The position numbers were made by a program, and so were the translations under genes. From Pelotomaculum sp. UBA4789 (GTDB lineage Bacteria; Bacillota; Desulfotomaculia; Desulfotomaculales; Pelotomaculaceae), in NCBI GenBank assembly GCA_002402945.1, contig DHGV01000062.1, positions 1 through 31,192 on the forward strand: a stretch of DNA of 31,192 nucleotides. Reading direction: 5' to 3'. Every line of letters starts with the position of its first letter. Position 1 is the stretch's first letter. The notes beneath the pieces are model-generated. The model made no database searches. It was not told the DNA's origin and was given only the letters and a program-made list of their open reading frames with translations. Positions 16,901 through 24,024 of this stretch are shown here, in pieces.

Positions 16901-17012
16901 CACTTGCTACAATCCTATTCCCGGTCAGGTCTGTTAAATCCAGCACCACATCCCGCCTGGTTTCGTCAAAAACGCTGTCCCGGGGTCGGCAATGCCGTAG
17001 GATGGTATTCAT
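13929..17012 (-). CDS. DUF499 AAA-like ATPase of the defence operon
   Basis: This 1027-residue ATPase is the first gene of the operon. Walker A is QAMGGGKTH (residues ~73-81) and Walker B is LLILLDELPPY (~166-176), preceded by the DUF499 N-terminal block with FFTENYLTGGMQRLL. Near residues 830-905 there is a beta-sandwich-like module with IRYTTDGSDP and YDGPF, matching chitobiase C-terminal/Fn3-like domains, which is unusual for a cytosolic DNA-defence ATPase. The ATG start is preceded by GGGAAGGGA. By analogy with BREX BrxC/PglY and other large ATPases it may assemble on DNA and control the methylase and helicase, but this is inference. The next genes overlap it. Confidence 0.9.
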   Translation of the reverse strand: MNTILRHCRPRDSVFDETRRDVVLDLTDLTGNRIVASDFFTENYLTGGMQRLLREAFQRFMGRSASSVIKLTQAMGGGKTHNMIALGLLARHPELRRQVMGDDYESSHLGKVRVVAFTGRESDAPLGVWGAIAEQLGKKELFNDYYAPLSAPGQTAWINLLKGEPLLILLDELPPYLENAKSMTIGHSDLSVVTTTALSNLLVAVSKDDLANVCVVISDLRATYEGGTKQIGQILKNLENEVGRVALNLEPVGMNTDEIYHILRRRIFDGLPDEKTVIEVANSYAQALRDARQMDITNVSPDIFVQLIRESYPFHPSIRDLYARFRENPGYQQTRDLIRLMRLVVARLYSGQEPKAAKIQLIHAHDIDLNNREILAEITNINPALENAISHDIASGGQAIAENIDANLGGTEARDACTLLLVSSLANIPNALLGLSLSEIVAYLCAPGRDISKLKEILGNLSTKAWYLHSSREGKLFFKNVQNLVAKLKTMADSYNRESAVKELRTILNGLFVPIQKDCYQELRVMPALDEINVATEKVILVIYEPYPGGLHPDLLSFYQNLDYKNRILFLSGQRDNLENLLEVTKEHKAINGIIAEMDQEKQPPNDPQRVSALDKLDKIMLSLLSAARETFVTLTYPHIDKLVNADFKMEYSNNQYRGEQQVRETLKTKQKFTEDVSSETFRKKCEARLFTQKAMPWSEVKKRAATTTSWQWHRTDALDLLKNEMIFKDQWREQGGYVEKGPFSPPVTNVHIQQMVRDDNTGEVTLKLNPVHGDTLHYEINAPATTGSMQVTDPRSFKTSELMVSFLCIDSSGKHLPGDPVTWQNPITLKSRTFQGTAGEKMVELRSAPPAPIRYTTDGSDPKSSGGSYDGPFAVPPGTLIVLAVAEKNGIISEMHRLDIRWKGTGGGSGPEEIDPARPAIWRREHSPVTTQDTYDLISRLKKHRALLPAAKIAVVGQSWAELNLDEKLLLDVVKLEEIIEQLRSLVTVGEVSLDAMSVHFSTGQDLLNWVAEVKTEIKPGEVVQS

Positions 17013-17575
17013 TCTTTGGTTCCCTTCCCTTCTACTCCCTAGTATTATAAGTGTTCAAGCAGTAGCTATTATTGGTTAAAAATCTTCGTTGCAGATGTGT
17101 TCATATAGAATCCCTAGAAATTAAATATACTATTAATAGCTGACACTTATCTGTCATAATATAAAACTTTATGAATATTTTTTTATACTTTCGTGAATTG
17201 TAATGTATAATCCTGCTATTTTTGCCTTGTGATAGATGATTTGCCATCTCATAGTTGGCCTCAGGAAATCAGCCGATATCACCTTACATGTAATGCATAC
17301 ACATGCGATGTCTTGCGCATTTTTTACAAATATCTATGAACCTAGATTTCCTTGAGAACAGCTAGTGCCTCCCAGCGTTGAATAAATCATTACCATAAAA
17401 AATATAGTTTTAAAATTCTTATGTGATAACAAAAACCGTCCCCATTGCTACCATGTAAACAAATAAATAACAAATATTACCCTTAAGGTCATAGTTTTAT
17501 GGAAAGAAAATAATATAATAAGACATGACAGCCCATGCGCTGTTTGTCAGCCCTGTTTTTATGGAGGTTAGTTAA
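17013..17575. other. AT-rich intergenic region between divergent units
   Basis: There is no gene in these 563 bases. The region separates the leftward defence operon from the rightward SpoIIM-family gene and must hold promoters for both. A TATAAT on the minus strand lies about 35 bases upstream of the DUF499 start, without a good -35. Another TATAAT on the plus strand is at 17514-17519 upstream of the SpoIIM-family gene, also without a clear -35. An inverted repeat is at 17141-17156. AACCGTCCCC at 17434-17443 matches the REP-like motif seen near 23831. Confidence 0.5.
17141..17156. promoter_or_regulatory. Inverted repeat, candidate operator of the defence operon
   Basis: TGACA and TGTCA arms are separated by six bases (CTTATC), about 130 bp upstream of the DUF499 start. 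The size fits a dimeric repressor site, but no regulator gene is present in the operon and 5-bp arms can arise by chance in AT-rich DNA. Confidence 0.25.
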
Positions 17576-18178
17576 TTGTTATACAAAGCAATTGATGCAA
17601 AATTGGAACCTTTGCGGGAAAAAGATCATACATTTTGGCAGTTGTTTGTCTTTTCGATGCGGATTTTTGCCGGGGCAATTATCATTGGTATTCTATTTAA
17701 TCAATTCCTGGCAGTATTCGCCTATCAATATTTCCTGGCGCCAACCTTAGGCATTATAAACAGACTCGCTGCCTTATACGACCATCCATTTTGGCTGATG
17801 CTGATCATATTTTTAAAAAACAGCCTGGCGGTCGTCCTTTGTATCTGCCTGGCCAGGCGGACCAGGGGCATATCGATATCACTGCTGCTGGGTTTGAACG
17901 GCCTGATCATCGGGTCTGTGCTGACCATGTGGTACCTTACGGATTTGTCACTGACGATGATTATAGTCGGCATTATGCCGCACGGTATTTTTGAATTCAC
18001 CGCTGTGTTCCTGGGATCGGCGTACGGCCTGAAGCTGCTGCTGACCAGAGAGAGTGTGCTGAAAAAATACAACAACCTGATTAAAAATAAAATCATCAGG
18101 ATACTCATACCGCTGTTATTGGTTGCAGCCTGTATTGAAGCCTATATCACGCCGGTATTTATGGGTTTAATCCAATAA
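17576..18178 (+). CDS. SpoIIM-family (DUF95) integral membrane protein
   Basis: This 200-residue polytopic membrane protein of the stage II sporulation protein M superfamily has about five hydrophobic segments (near residues 22-45, 70-92, 98-122, 127-150 and 175-197) and the family's hallmark MPHGIFEFTAVFLGSAYG at about 134-151. The start is TTG at 17576, eight bases after GGAGG (17563-17567); no better start exists. SpoIIM itself is part of the septal peptidoglycan-degrading complex needed for engulfment, but the superfamily includes many members outside sporulation, so I do not assign the gene symbol. It is the only plus-strand backbone gene here and converges on the copper-amine-oxidase-domain gene. 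Confidence 0.82.
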   Translation: MLYKAIDAKLEPLREKDHTFWQLFVFSMRIFAGAIIIGILFNQFLAVFAYQYFLAPTLGIINRLAALYDHPFWLMLIIFLKNSLAVVLCICLARRTRGISISLLLGLNGLIIGSVLTMWYLTDLSLTMIIVGIMPHGIFEFTAVFLGSAYGLKLLLTRESVLKKYNNLIKNKIIRILIPLLLVAACIEAYITPVFMGLIQ

Positions 18179-18180
18179 TA

Positions 18181-18240
18181 AAACACCACGCATCTATGGC
18201 GTAAGCCAATTAATACGTGGTGTTTGCCGGTCTTTTTTTT
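18181..18240 (+). terminator. Intrinsic terminator after the SpoIIM-family gene
   Basis: AAACACCACG (18181-18190) pairs perfectly with CGTGGTGTTT (18216-18225) across a 25-nt loop. A run of eight T follows at 18233-18240 after a 7-nt spacer. The convergent gene ends at 18239, so the hairpin could serve both directions. The large loop and the spacer make it a less than ideal terminator. Confidence 0.6.
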
Positions 18241-19228
18241 ATTGCGGGTTGATCATTATATCTGTTGTATGTGCCTTGTATTCGTCGCTTTCCAAATAAG
18301 CATTCAGGTTGGCTGTCGCAGCATTCCAGGCGTTAAAATTCACTGTAATGCGGTCGTCGATCAGGACAGCTGCCGTATCATAGACTGCCTGGGCATAGGC
18401 CGCTATTTTTTGATCAACGGCATTGCCGGTGTTTTTTAATGGTTCAATGCTGCCCTGCAGCTGTGCCATCGCTGCAAAGGTCTGGGGCAGGTCTAATTGA
18501 CCATCAAAATACTGAACTATAGTTGTTTTAGCTTTCAGAATGGATTGAATGTTAGCCAGTGCCGGCTCAAGGTATGGGGTCAGGTCATAAGTCGCGCGGG
18601 CTCCGAGGCCGTTGGCATTCTGCGCCGCCAGGGTGATGGTATTGCCTGACAATATAATGGCCTCGCCCGGAGTGATGTAAGTGGCCGGAATTGTGGCAAA
18701 CTCCGTATCGGTAAAGCTGTAGTAAATTCTGTCGGCGCCCGGCGCCTCCACGTAGAGATACAGTTCGTTGTCCGGGTTCAATGACAATTTTACCGGCCTG
18801 ACCTTAGCCGGCACATTGGTAATATTGACGGTCTGGGTGTCATTGTCCCATTCAACCGCACACCCCATTGCTTCAGATACAAACCTCAGGGGCGCCAACG
18901 TCCTGCCGCTGATGATCCTGGCAGGGACATCCAGGGAAACGGGGCTGCCATTTTTGTAAGCCTGCCCGCCGATCACCAGTTTCACTTCATTACCCGCTTT
19001 AACGGCGGAAACGGTCTGCGTATCATTGTCCCATTCTACCGTCGCCCCCAGTGCTTCAAAAATAGTCCTTAAAGGTACCAGGGTGCGGCCGTCTTCAATG
19101 ATGGGCGGAACATCAAAAACAAGCAGGCTGCCATCCAGGATGACTTTGGGCTGAGCCTGTGCCAGGCCCGGGTTGAAGGCTGCCAATAACAAGGCCAGTA
19201 TAATAACTGTTAAGATGTTTTTACGCAT
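18239..19228 (-). CDS. Secreted protein with copper amine oxidase N-domain repeats
   Basis: This 329-residue exported protein begins with a signal peptide (KKN-like charged start, LLLAAFNPG core, AQA cleavage region near residue 25). Two copies of the copper amine oxidase N-terminal-like domain follow. Each has the pattern DGRTLVPLR...EALGATVEWDNDTQTV, at about residues 43-72 and 105-134. These domains are common in cell-wall-associated proteins of Clostridia and do not imply amine oxidase activity. The C-terminal ~180 residues are unassigned, with a helical segment near the end. The ATG has GGAGGA just upstream. The gene follows spo0A by 50 nt, so the two may share a transcript. The function is unknown. 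Confidence 0.85.
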   Translation of the reverse strand: MRKNILTVIILALLLAAFNPGLAQAQPKVILDGSLLVFDVPPIIEDGRTLVPLRTIFEALGATVEWDNDTQTVSAVKAGNEVKLVIGGQAYKNGSPVSLDVPARIISGRTLAPLRFVSEAMGCAVEWDNDTQTVNITNVPAKVRPVKLSLNPDNELYLYVEAPGADRIYYSFTDTEFATIPATYITPGEAIILSGNTITLAAQNANGLGARATYDLTPYLEPALANIQSILKAKTTIVQYFDGQLDLPQTFAAMAQLQGSIEPLKNTGNAVDQKIAAYAQAVYDTAAVLIDDRITVNFNAWNAATANLNAYLESDEYKAHTTDIMINPQ

Positions 19229-19278
19229 GATCTTCCTCCGCGTGGTGTTTGTATGTATGTATCATTGCTTTGCCCGAC

Positions 19279-20049
19279 TTAGCTGACCCTCTGCTCAAGC
19301 CTCATTTTGTCGGCCACCATCGCGATGAATTCGCTGTTTGTGGGTTTGCCCCGCTCCAGATTAACCGTATAACCAAAATACCTGGTCATCATTTCAATAT
19401 TGCCGCGGTCCCAGGCAAGCTCAATGGCGTGCCTGATGGCCCGTTCCACCCTGCTCGGGGTCGTCTCGAATTTCAGGGCAATCATTGGGTAAAGCTCTTT
19501 GGTTACCGCTCCTAAAAGGCTAACCTCGCTGATCACCATGACAATAGCTTCACGCAGGTACTGGTAGCCCTTGATGTGTGCCGGGACACCCATCTCGTGA
19601 ATAATGTTTGTAACCAGGACATCCAGGTTTTTGGTCTTGGTTGGTGTTATAAACTGTGAAACATTGACTCCCTCAACGAGCTGGCGGATGCGGGTAGCCA
19701 GAGTATTAAAATCAAATGGCTTTAATATATAATAGTCGGCGCCTAACTCTAACGCCCTTATGGTAACGCGTTCCTGTCCAAAAGAGGTCAACATCACAAA
19801 TTTTGGTCTTTGGCCGCTGCCGCTGGCCGCAAATTCCTCAAGGACTCCGATCCCGTCAAGATGGGGCATTATAATATCCAGAAGCACCACATCCGGTCTG
19901 CTTTCCTTGATCATCTGTACCGCTTCCAAGCCGTTGTAGGCAATGCCAACCAGGTTTAAACCCTCCTGCTGGGTAAAGAATTCCTGGAAAACCTCGCAGA
20001 AGTCCCTGTTGTCATCTGCCAGTAACAGGCGAATTGACCTCCCTATCAT
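19279..20049 (-). CDS. spo0A: Sporulation master regulator Spo0A
   Basis: Spo0A is the response regulator that, once phosphorylated, commits the cell to sporulation. The receiver domain starts SIRLLLADDNRDF, with the acidic pair Asp18/Asp19, the phospho-acceptor Asp64 in LLDIIMP and a conserved Lys in LKPFDF (numbered from a TTG at 20067). The C-terminal DNA-binding domain contains the nearly invariant HEMGVPAHIKGYQYLREAI and the SRVERAIRHAIE recognition helix. I prefer the ATG at 20049, which lies a few bases after GGGGG; the TTG at 20067 would add six residues. It is preceded by a sigma-H-type promoter. The usual upstream neighbour spoIVB is absent: recN is the next gene. Confidence 0.97.
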   Translation of the reverse strand: MIGRSIRLLLADDNRDFCEVFQEFFTQQEGLNLVGIAYNGLEAVQMIKESRPDVVLLDIIMPHLDGIGVLEEFAASGSGQRPKFVMLTSFGQERVTIRALELGADYYILKPFDFNTLATRIRQLVEGVNVSQFITPTKTKNLDVLVTNIIHEMGVPAHIKGYQYLREAIVMVISEVSLLGAVTKELYPMIALKFETTPSRVERAIRHAIELAWDRGNIEMMTRYFGYTVNLERGKPTNSEFIAMVADKMRLEQRVS

Positions 20050-20106
20050 AATATCCCCCGCTCCCAAAACATTTCTATATCTACTATACCCTATTATCTG
20101 CCTAAA

Positions 20107-20133
20107 ATTCTACGGCTTAAAAAATTTTCCTTT
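20107..20133 (-). promoter_or_regulatory. Sigma-H-type promoter of spo0A
   Basis: On the minus strand AAAGGAAAA (20133-20125) matches the sigma-H -35 consensus RNAGGAWWW. After 11 bases, GTAGAAT (20113-20107) matches the -10 consensus RNNGAAT. It lies 57 bp upstream of the ATG. In Bacillus subtilis the sporulation promoter of spo0A is sigma-H dependent, so position and sequence agree. No clear 0A box was found beside it. Confidence 0.72.
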
Positions 20134-20206
20134 AAGTAAATAAATGTTTTTATAAAATATGGGATATATTAACACTAATAAATATTTATAGAGAGTTATA
20201 AATATA

Positions 20207-21901
20207 TTAAGTCTGGTGTTCTGAAGACAGGTGCAGCATCTGTTTGGCATGCTGCATCGTCACCTCGGTGACTTCCCTGCCGCCCAGCATTCTCGCCAGC
20301 TCCTCCAGCCTTTCCTGGTGATCAAGCAGTTTAATCCTGGTAGCAGTGCGCTCACCGTCGTATTCCTTTACTATTCTTAAATGCGCGTCCCCCAGGCTGG
20401 CTACCTGGGCGGAGTGGGTGACACAAATCACCTGGCGCCGGCGGCCCAGCTGCTGCATTTTTTCGGCTACAGCCTGAAGCGCGCGCCCGCCGATGCCGGT
20501 ATCCGCCTCGTCAAAAACCAGGACCGGTATTTCGTCAGCGTCTGCCAGCAGTGCTTTCAGGGCAAGCATAATCCGGGTGAGCTCCCCGCCGGACGCTATT
20601 TTGGCCAGTGGCTTTAAGGGTTCTCCCGGGTTTGTTGAAATCATGAATTCCAGGCGGTCCAACCCGCCCTGGGCCGGCCCTTCGAGATCTGAAAAGACAG
20701 CCTTGAATTCTACCCGCCCCATTTCCAGGTTGAGCAGTTCCCGCTTTACCGCCTCCTGCAGTACCCCGGCAGCTTCTCTGCGGGCAGCGCTCAGAATGCC
20801 GGCCGCCTTGTAGTAGCCGCCCGCAATTTCTTTAACTTCTCCGGCTGCCTGATCCAGTGATTCTTCTATGTTTTCAAGCTTGACCAGCTCTTTTTGCGCT
20901 CCCTCCAGGAAATTGATAATTTCCGGAATGCTCCCGCCGTATTTCTTCTTTAGTTTTTTGATCTGCTCCAGTCTTTCCCCGACGGCTTCAAAACGCGCCT
21001 GACTGAATTCCACTCCGTCACGGTAGCTTGAGAGGTACCGCGCCGCATCTTCCGCCTGGTAGCGGATGTTTTCAAGATCTGCCAGGACAGCCGCATTGCG
21101 CTGATCCAGGGAGACCAGGTTCCTTAAACTATCCACAGCCCGGGCCAGCAGATCTACAGCGGAGTATTGGCTGCTCTTGCCCTCGTAAAGCGCATCATAG
21201 GCTTCAGCCGCCAGCATGCTGATTTTTTCAGCATTGGCAAGAATATTTTTCTCGGCTTCCAATTCAATGTCCTCACCCGGGGTTAGTTCAGCCCGCCGGA
21301 TTTCTTCGATCTGGTAGCGCAGCATATCAATCCGCCTGGCCCTGTCCCCGGCCTCGGCGTTTAGTTGATCATAATAGCGCCGGGCTTCATGCCAGCGCGC
21401 ATAAAGCGAGTTCACCTCTTTTAAGGCGGCCAGCGCGCCTGCCCCGGCAAAACGGTCCAAAAGCTGGCGTTGCTTTTCCTGGCTGAGCAGGGAATTTAAT
21501 TCGGGCTGCATATGCATATCCGCGAGGCTGCTCCCTATTTTCCTGTATAAGCCCAGTGTTACAGCCTGTTCATTAAGCCGGCAGATGTTTTTACCGGCGC
21601 GGGTAATCTCCCTGGTCATAACCATGATTGAGTCCTCAGCAGGATCAATGCCCGCATCTGCCAAAAGAAAAGCAGTTTCTTTATTGGCGCCGATATCGAA
21701 AGTTGCCTGGAGCAGGGTTTTTTCTGAACCGGTACGGATCTGGTCGCCCGATGACCTGCCGCCAAGAGCGATCTGCAGGGCGTCAATAATGACAGACTTG
21801 CCTGCCCCGGTTTCGCCGGTCAGCACGTTAAAGCCTTTCTGTAAGTCAAATCTCAGCTGGGCGATGATGCCAAAGTTTTTTATGTATATATTCAGAAGCA
21901 T
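20207..21901 (-). CDS. recN: DNA repair ATPase RecN
   Basis: RecN is an SMC-like ATPase acting early in double-strand break repair. The 564-residue protein has Walker A GETGAGKS at residues 29-36, a long central coiled coil (about 150-360), the ABC signature region LASGGELTRIMLALKAL and Walker B VLVFDEADTGIGG. Length and order match the family. The ATG at 21901 follows GGAG and starts 3 nt after the argR stop, so the two are coupled. The argR-recN pairing is conserved in Firmicutes. Confidence 0.97.
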   Translation of the reverse strand: MLLNIYIKNFGIIAQLRFDLQKGFNVLTGETGAGKSVIIDALQIALGGRSSGDQIRTGSEKTLLQATFDIGANKETAFLLADAGIDPAEDSIMVMTREITRAGKNICRLNEQAVTLGLYRKIGSSLADMHMQPELNSLLSQEKQRQLLDRFAGAGALAALKEVNSLYARWHEARRYYDQLNAEAGDRARRIDMLRYQIEEIRRAELTPGEDIELEAEKNILANAEKISMLAAEAYDALYEGKSSQYSAVDLLARAVDSLRNLVSLDQRNAAVLADLENIRYQAEDAARYLSSYRDGVEFSQARFEAVGERLEQIKKLKKKYGGSIPEIINFLEGAQKELVKLENIEESLDQAAGEVKEIAGGYYKAAGILSAARREAAGVLQEAVKRELLNLEMGRVEFKAVFSDLEGPAQGGLDRLEFMISTNPGEPLKPLAKIASGGELTRIMLALKALLADADEIPVLVFDEADTGIGGRALQAVAEKMQQLGRRRQVICVTHSAQVASLGDAHLRIVKEYDGERTATRIKLLDHQERLEELARMLGGREVTEVTMQHAKQMLHLSSEHQT

Positions 21902-21904
21902 TGT

Positions 21905-22360
21905 CTACTCTCCGATCAGGTCCTTAAACCTCTTCAATACCGTTCCGGAGGCTTCCTTCGGCTTTACAACCACTAGAATCGTGTCATCCCCGCCAACAGT
22001 GCCAATAACCTCATACCAGCCGGCCAGGTCTATGGCGGAGGCCACACCCTGGGCCCCGCCCGGGTTTGTTTTTATGACGATCAGGTTCTCGCTGGCGTCC
22101 AGGCCAATCACCGCGTCCTGAAACAATCTTTTGATGCGCTCTTTGCTGCGCGGCGGCCTTTTTTCACCCGGCAGGGCATAATAAAATTCATTGTTTTCGC
22201 CGGGTGTCTTGACCAGTCCCAGTTCCTTTATATCTCTTGAAACTGTAGCCTGTGTAACTTCAAAGCCGCACTTTTTCAATTCGCCGGAAAGCTCTTCCTG
22301 GGTTTCAATACGCTGCTGCCTGATTATCTCAAGTATTTTATGGTGCCGCCTGGATTTCAT
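21905..22360 (-). CDS. argR: Arginine repressor ArgR/AhrC
   Basis: This 151-residue transcription factor represses arginine synthesis genes and activates catabolism when arginine binds. The N-terminal winged helix contains TQATVSRDIKELGLVK (about residues 37-52). The C-terminal hexamerisation and arginine-binding domain ends in GTVGGDDTILVV, which carries the conserved Asp pair. The ATG at 22360 is immediately next to the stop of the preceding methylase gene and recN follows 3 nt after, which indicates one operon. Confidence 0.96.
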   Translation of the reverse strand: MKSRRHHKILEIIRQQRIETQEELSGELKKCGFEVTQATVSRDIKELGLVKTPGENNEFYYALPGEKRPPRSKERIKRLFQDAVIGLDASENLIVIKTNPGGAQGVASAIDLAGWYEVIGTVGGDDTILVVVKPKEASGTVLKRFKDLIGE

Positions 22361-22951
22361 CTAAACACCAGCCTTTTCGATGACAATAATTACCGGCGCG
22401 CCGGCAGACCGATTCAATACAACTATTTTTATGACACTGAAAAGAGCGCCGTCCAGGCTGGACGCTGCTCTTTCCACCGCCTCACATTCTTCCGCGCCCC
22501 CGGGATGGCCGGTATAAATCACCATCCCGATCCGGCCGCCCGGCCGCAGTAAATCCAGGGCCGTGTGCAGCGCCGAGACTGTTGGGTCGGGTTTTGTTAC
22601 ATATAAATGATCGCCCCCGGGCAGGTAGCCGAGGTTGAAAATCACTGCGTCTGCGGGTCCGGTCACATGCTTTTTCATTTCTTCGTGGCTGTCTTCGATC
22701 AGTGTAACCCGATCAGCCAGGCCTGCCTCTTCCAGGAGCCGGCCTGTGGACTGCAGCGCGTCTGCCTGTGTATCAAAGGCGAATACCCTGCCTGCGCTGC
22801 CGACCAGCCCGGCGAGAAAAAGAGTGTCATGGCCCCTGCCGGCTGTTGCGTCTATTGCTGTTCCGCCGCTCCTGACCACTTGGGAGATAAGGAGTTGGAC
22901 CAGGTGAACAGCGCTGTCCAAACCTCTGGACACTGTTTCAATCTCCCTCAT
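22361..22951 (-). CDS. YtqB/MnmM-type SAM-dependent methyltransferase
   Basis: This 196-residue class I methyltransferase belongs to the family formerly called putative rRNA methylase (PF06962). Motif I reads AIDATAGRGHDTLFLA (about residues 32-47), followed by an acidic residue at the end of strand 2 (FAFD) and FNLGYLPGGDH, a typical motif IV with NLGYLP. Recent work on B. subtilis YtqB assigned the final methylation in mnm5(s2)U34 of tRNA to this family (MnmM). I apply that by homology and would not be sure of the substrate. The ATG at 22951 overlaps the end of nadK by 14 nt, and the gene abuts argR. Confidence 0.85.
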   Translation of the reverse strand: MREIETVSRGLDSAVHLVQLLISQVVRSGGTAIDATAGRGHDTLFLAGLVGSAGRVFAFDTQADALQSTGRLLEEAGLADRVTLIEDSHEEMKKHVTGPADAVIFNLGYLPGGDHLYVTKPDPTVSALHTALDLLRPGGRIGMVIYTGHPGGAEECEAVERAASSLDGALFSVIKIVVLNRSAGAPVIIVIEKAGV

Positions 22952-23795
22952 CTTTTAGTTTTTTCCGCAGCACCTCAAAAAAATTCCTGCCGGTGATGCG
23001 TATGAATTTTGCTTTCTGGGGTGCCCGGCTAACGATAATCTCATCATATTGGTGCAGGCTGTATACGTATTGCCCGTCCATTGTCAGCGTTACGGCACTG
23101 TCTTCTGACTGCAGCGCTACCCTGATCAGACTGTCCGGTGCGATCACGATCGGCCTCGCCCAGAGAGAGTGCGGGCAAATAGGGGTGAGCAGGATCAGGT
23201 CATGATCCGGGGTGACCAGAGGCCCGCCCGCAGAAAGGGAATAGGCGGTCGAACCGGTGGGGCTTGCTAAAATTAAACCGTCAGCGTTATATTTGTTGAC
23301 TAAATTATCATTCACATATGCTTCGAAATGGATTAACCTGGCGATCGCTCCTTTGCTGATCACAACGTCGTTCAGAGCGACTTCGTTTTCAACTATTTTG
23401 CCATCCCTGTATACGGAAGCTTCAAGCATCATTCTTTCTTCCAGGTAGTAGTGCCCGGCTAAAATCTTCTCCAGGTCAACCAGCATATCCGGGATGTCTA
23501 TTTCAGTCAGAAAACCGAGGCGGCCCATGTTAATGCCGATGATGGGCGTGCCTGACTTGGCTACCTTGCGCGCTGCCCAGAGCATGGTCCCGTCGCCGCC
23601 AATCACCAATACGCACTCCGCCTGGCTGAATAATTGTTCCCAGGTTACACCAAGCCTGGAAAGGCCGAAGGCATGGGCAATGTCTTCTTTAATCATTACC
23701 TCGCAGCCCCGCTCTTCCAGCCAGCTGGTTATCTGGTTCACAAGATTCGCGACTTCACCTTTTTTCAGGTTAACTACCAGCCCAAATTTTTTCAA
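22938..23795 (-). CDS. nadK: NAD kinase
   Basis: NAD kinase phosphorylates NAD to NADP. The 285-residue protein carries the diagnostic GGDGT at about residues 66-70, followed by NMGRLGFLTE. Further in are NEVALNDVVI and the second conserved block ADGLILASPTGSTAYSLSAGGP. The start is TTG at 23795, 10 nt after AGGAGG. The gene precedes the MnmM-type gene with an overlap. Upstream lies a repeat-rich spacer separating it from tlyA. Confidence 0.97.
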   Translation of the reverse strand: MKKFGLVVNLKKGEVANLVNQITSWLEERGCEVMIKEDIAHAFGLSRLGVTWEQLFSQAECVLVIGGDGTMLWAARKVAKSGTPIIGINMGRLGFLTEIDIPDMLVDLEKILAGHYYLEERMMLEASVYRDGKIVENEVALNDVVISKGAIARLIHFEAYVNDNLVNKYNADGLILASPTGSTAYSLSAGGPLVTPDHDLILLTPICPHSLWARPIVIAPDSLIRVALQSEDSAVTLTMDGQYVYSLHQYDEIIVSRAPQKAKFIRITGRNFFEVLRKKLKDEGD

Positions 23796-23823
23796 AACAA
23801 CGGCCCCTCCTCGGCGGATTTTT

Positions 23824-23852
23824 GGAAGCAGGGGGACGGTTCTCTTGCTTCC
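23824..23852. repeat. REP-like hairpin with GGGGGACGGTTCTCTTG motif
   Basis: GGAAGCA (23824-23830) pairs with TGCTTCC (23846-23852) around the GGGGGACGGTTCTCTT core. A variant (GGGACGCGGTTCTCTTGG) recurs at 23953-23970, and AACCGTCCCC occurs at 17434. Motifs like this are scattered between genes in many Clostridia; I associate them, from memory, with REP-type sequences. Confidence 0.5.
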
Positions 23853-23854
23853 CT

Positions 23855-23872
23855 GGTCGGCTAAAGCCGACC
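23855..23872. repeat. Palindromic GGTCGGCT/AGCCGACC hairpin
   Basis: An 8-bp perfect stem with an AA centre lies directly after the REP-like hairpin and is followed by CCTACA. It looks like one arm of the three-way palindrome at 24025-24072. Confidence 0.55.
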
Positions 23873-23881
23873 CTACAAACT

Positions 23882-23905
23882 CAGACGTCGGTCGTCAGAC
23901 GTCGG
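23882..23905. repeat. Tandem CAGACGTCGG repeat
   Basis: CAGACGTCGG occurs at 23882-23891 and 23896-23905, followed by a shorter ATGTCGG copy. The role is unknown; it is part of the repeat cluster between nadK and tlyA. Confidence 0.45.
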
Positions 23906-24024
23906 ATGTCGGTTTATCCTGCATATCACTTCGGTCATAGAAAACGGCCATAGGGACGCGGTTCTCTTGGCGCTTTTTTAACGATGGTGCAGAGTCATCA
24001 GGATAATGAAATGCGCTTTTGAAT

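Noticed and set aside
4264..17012. Defence island as BREX or DISARM
   Set aside because: No PglZ, BrxL, BrxA/B, DrmA or DrmB-like protein is visible. The PLD domain is fused to the helicase and the methylase is of DUF1156 type.
19249..19515. 88-codon plus-strand frame opposite the 3' end of spo0A
   Set aside because: Antisense to a conserved gene, no ribosome binding site or known domain.
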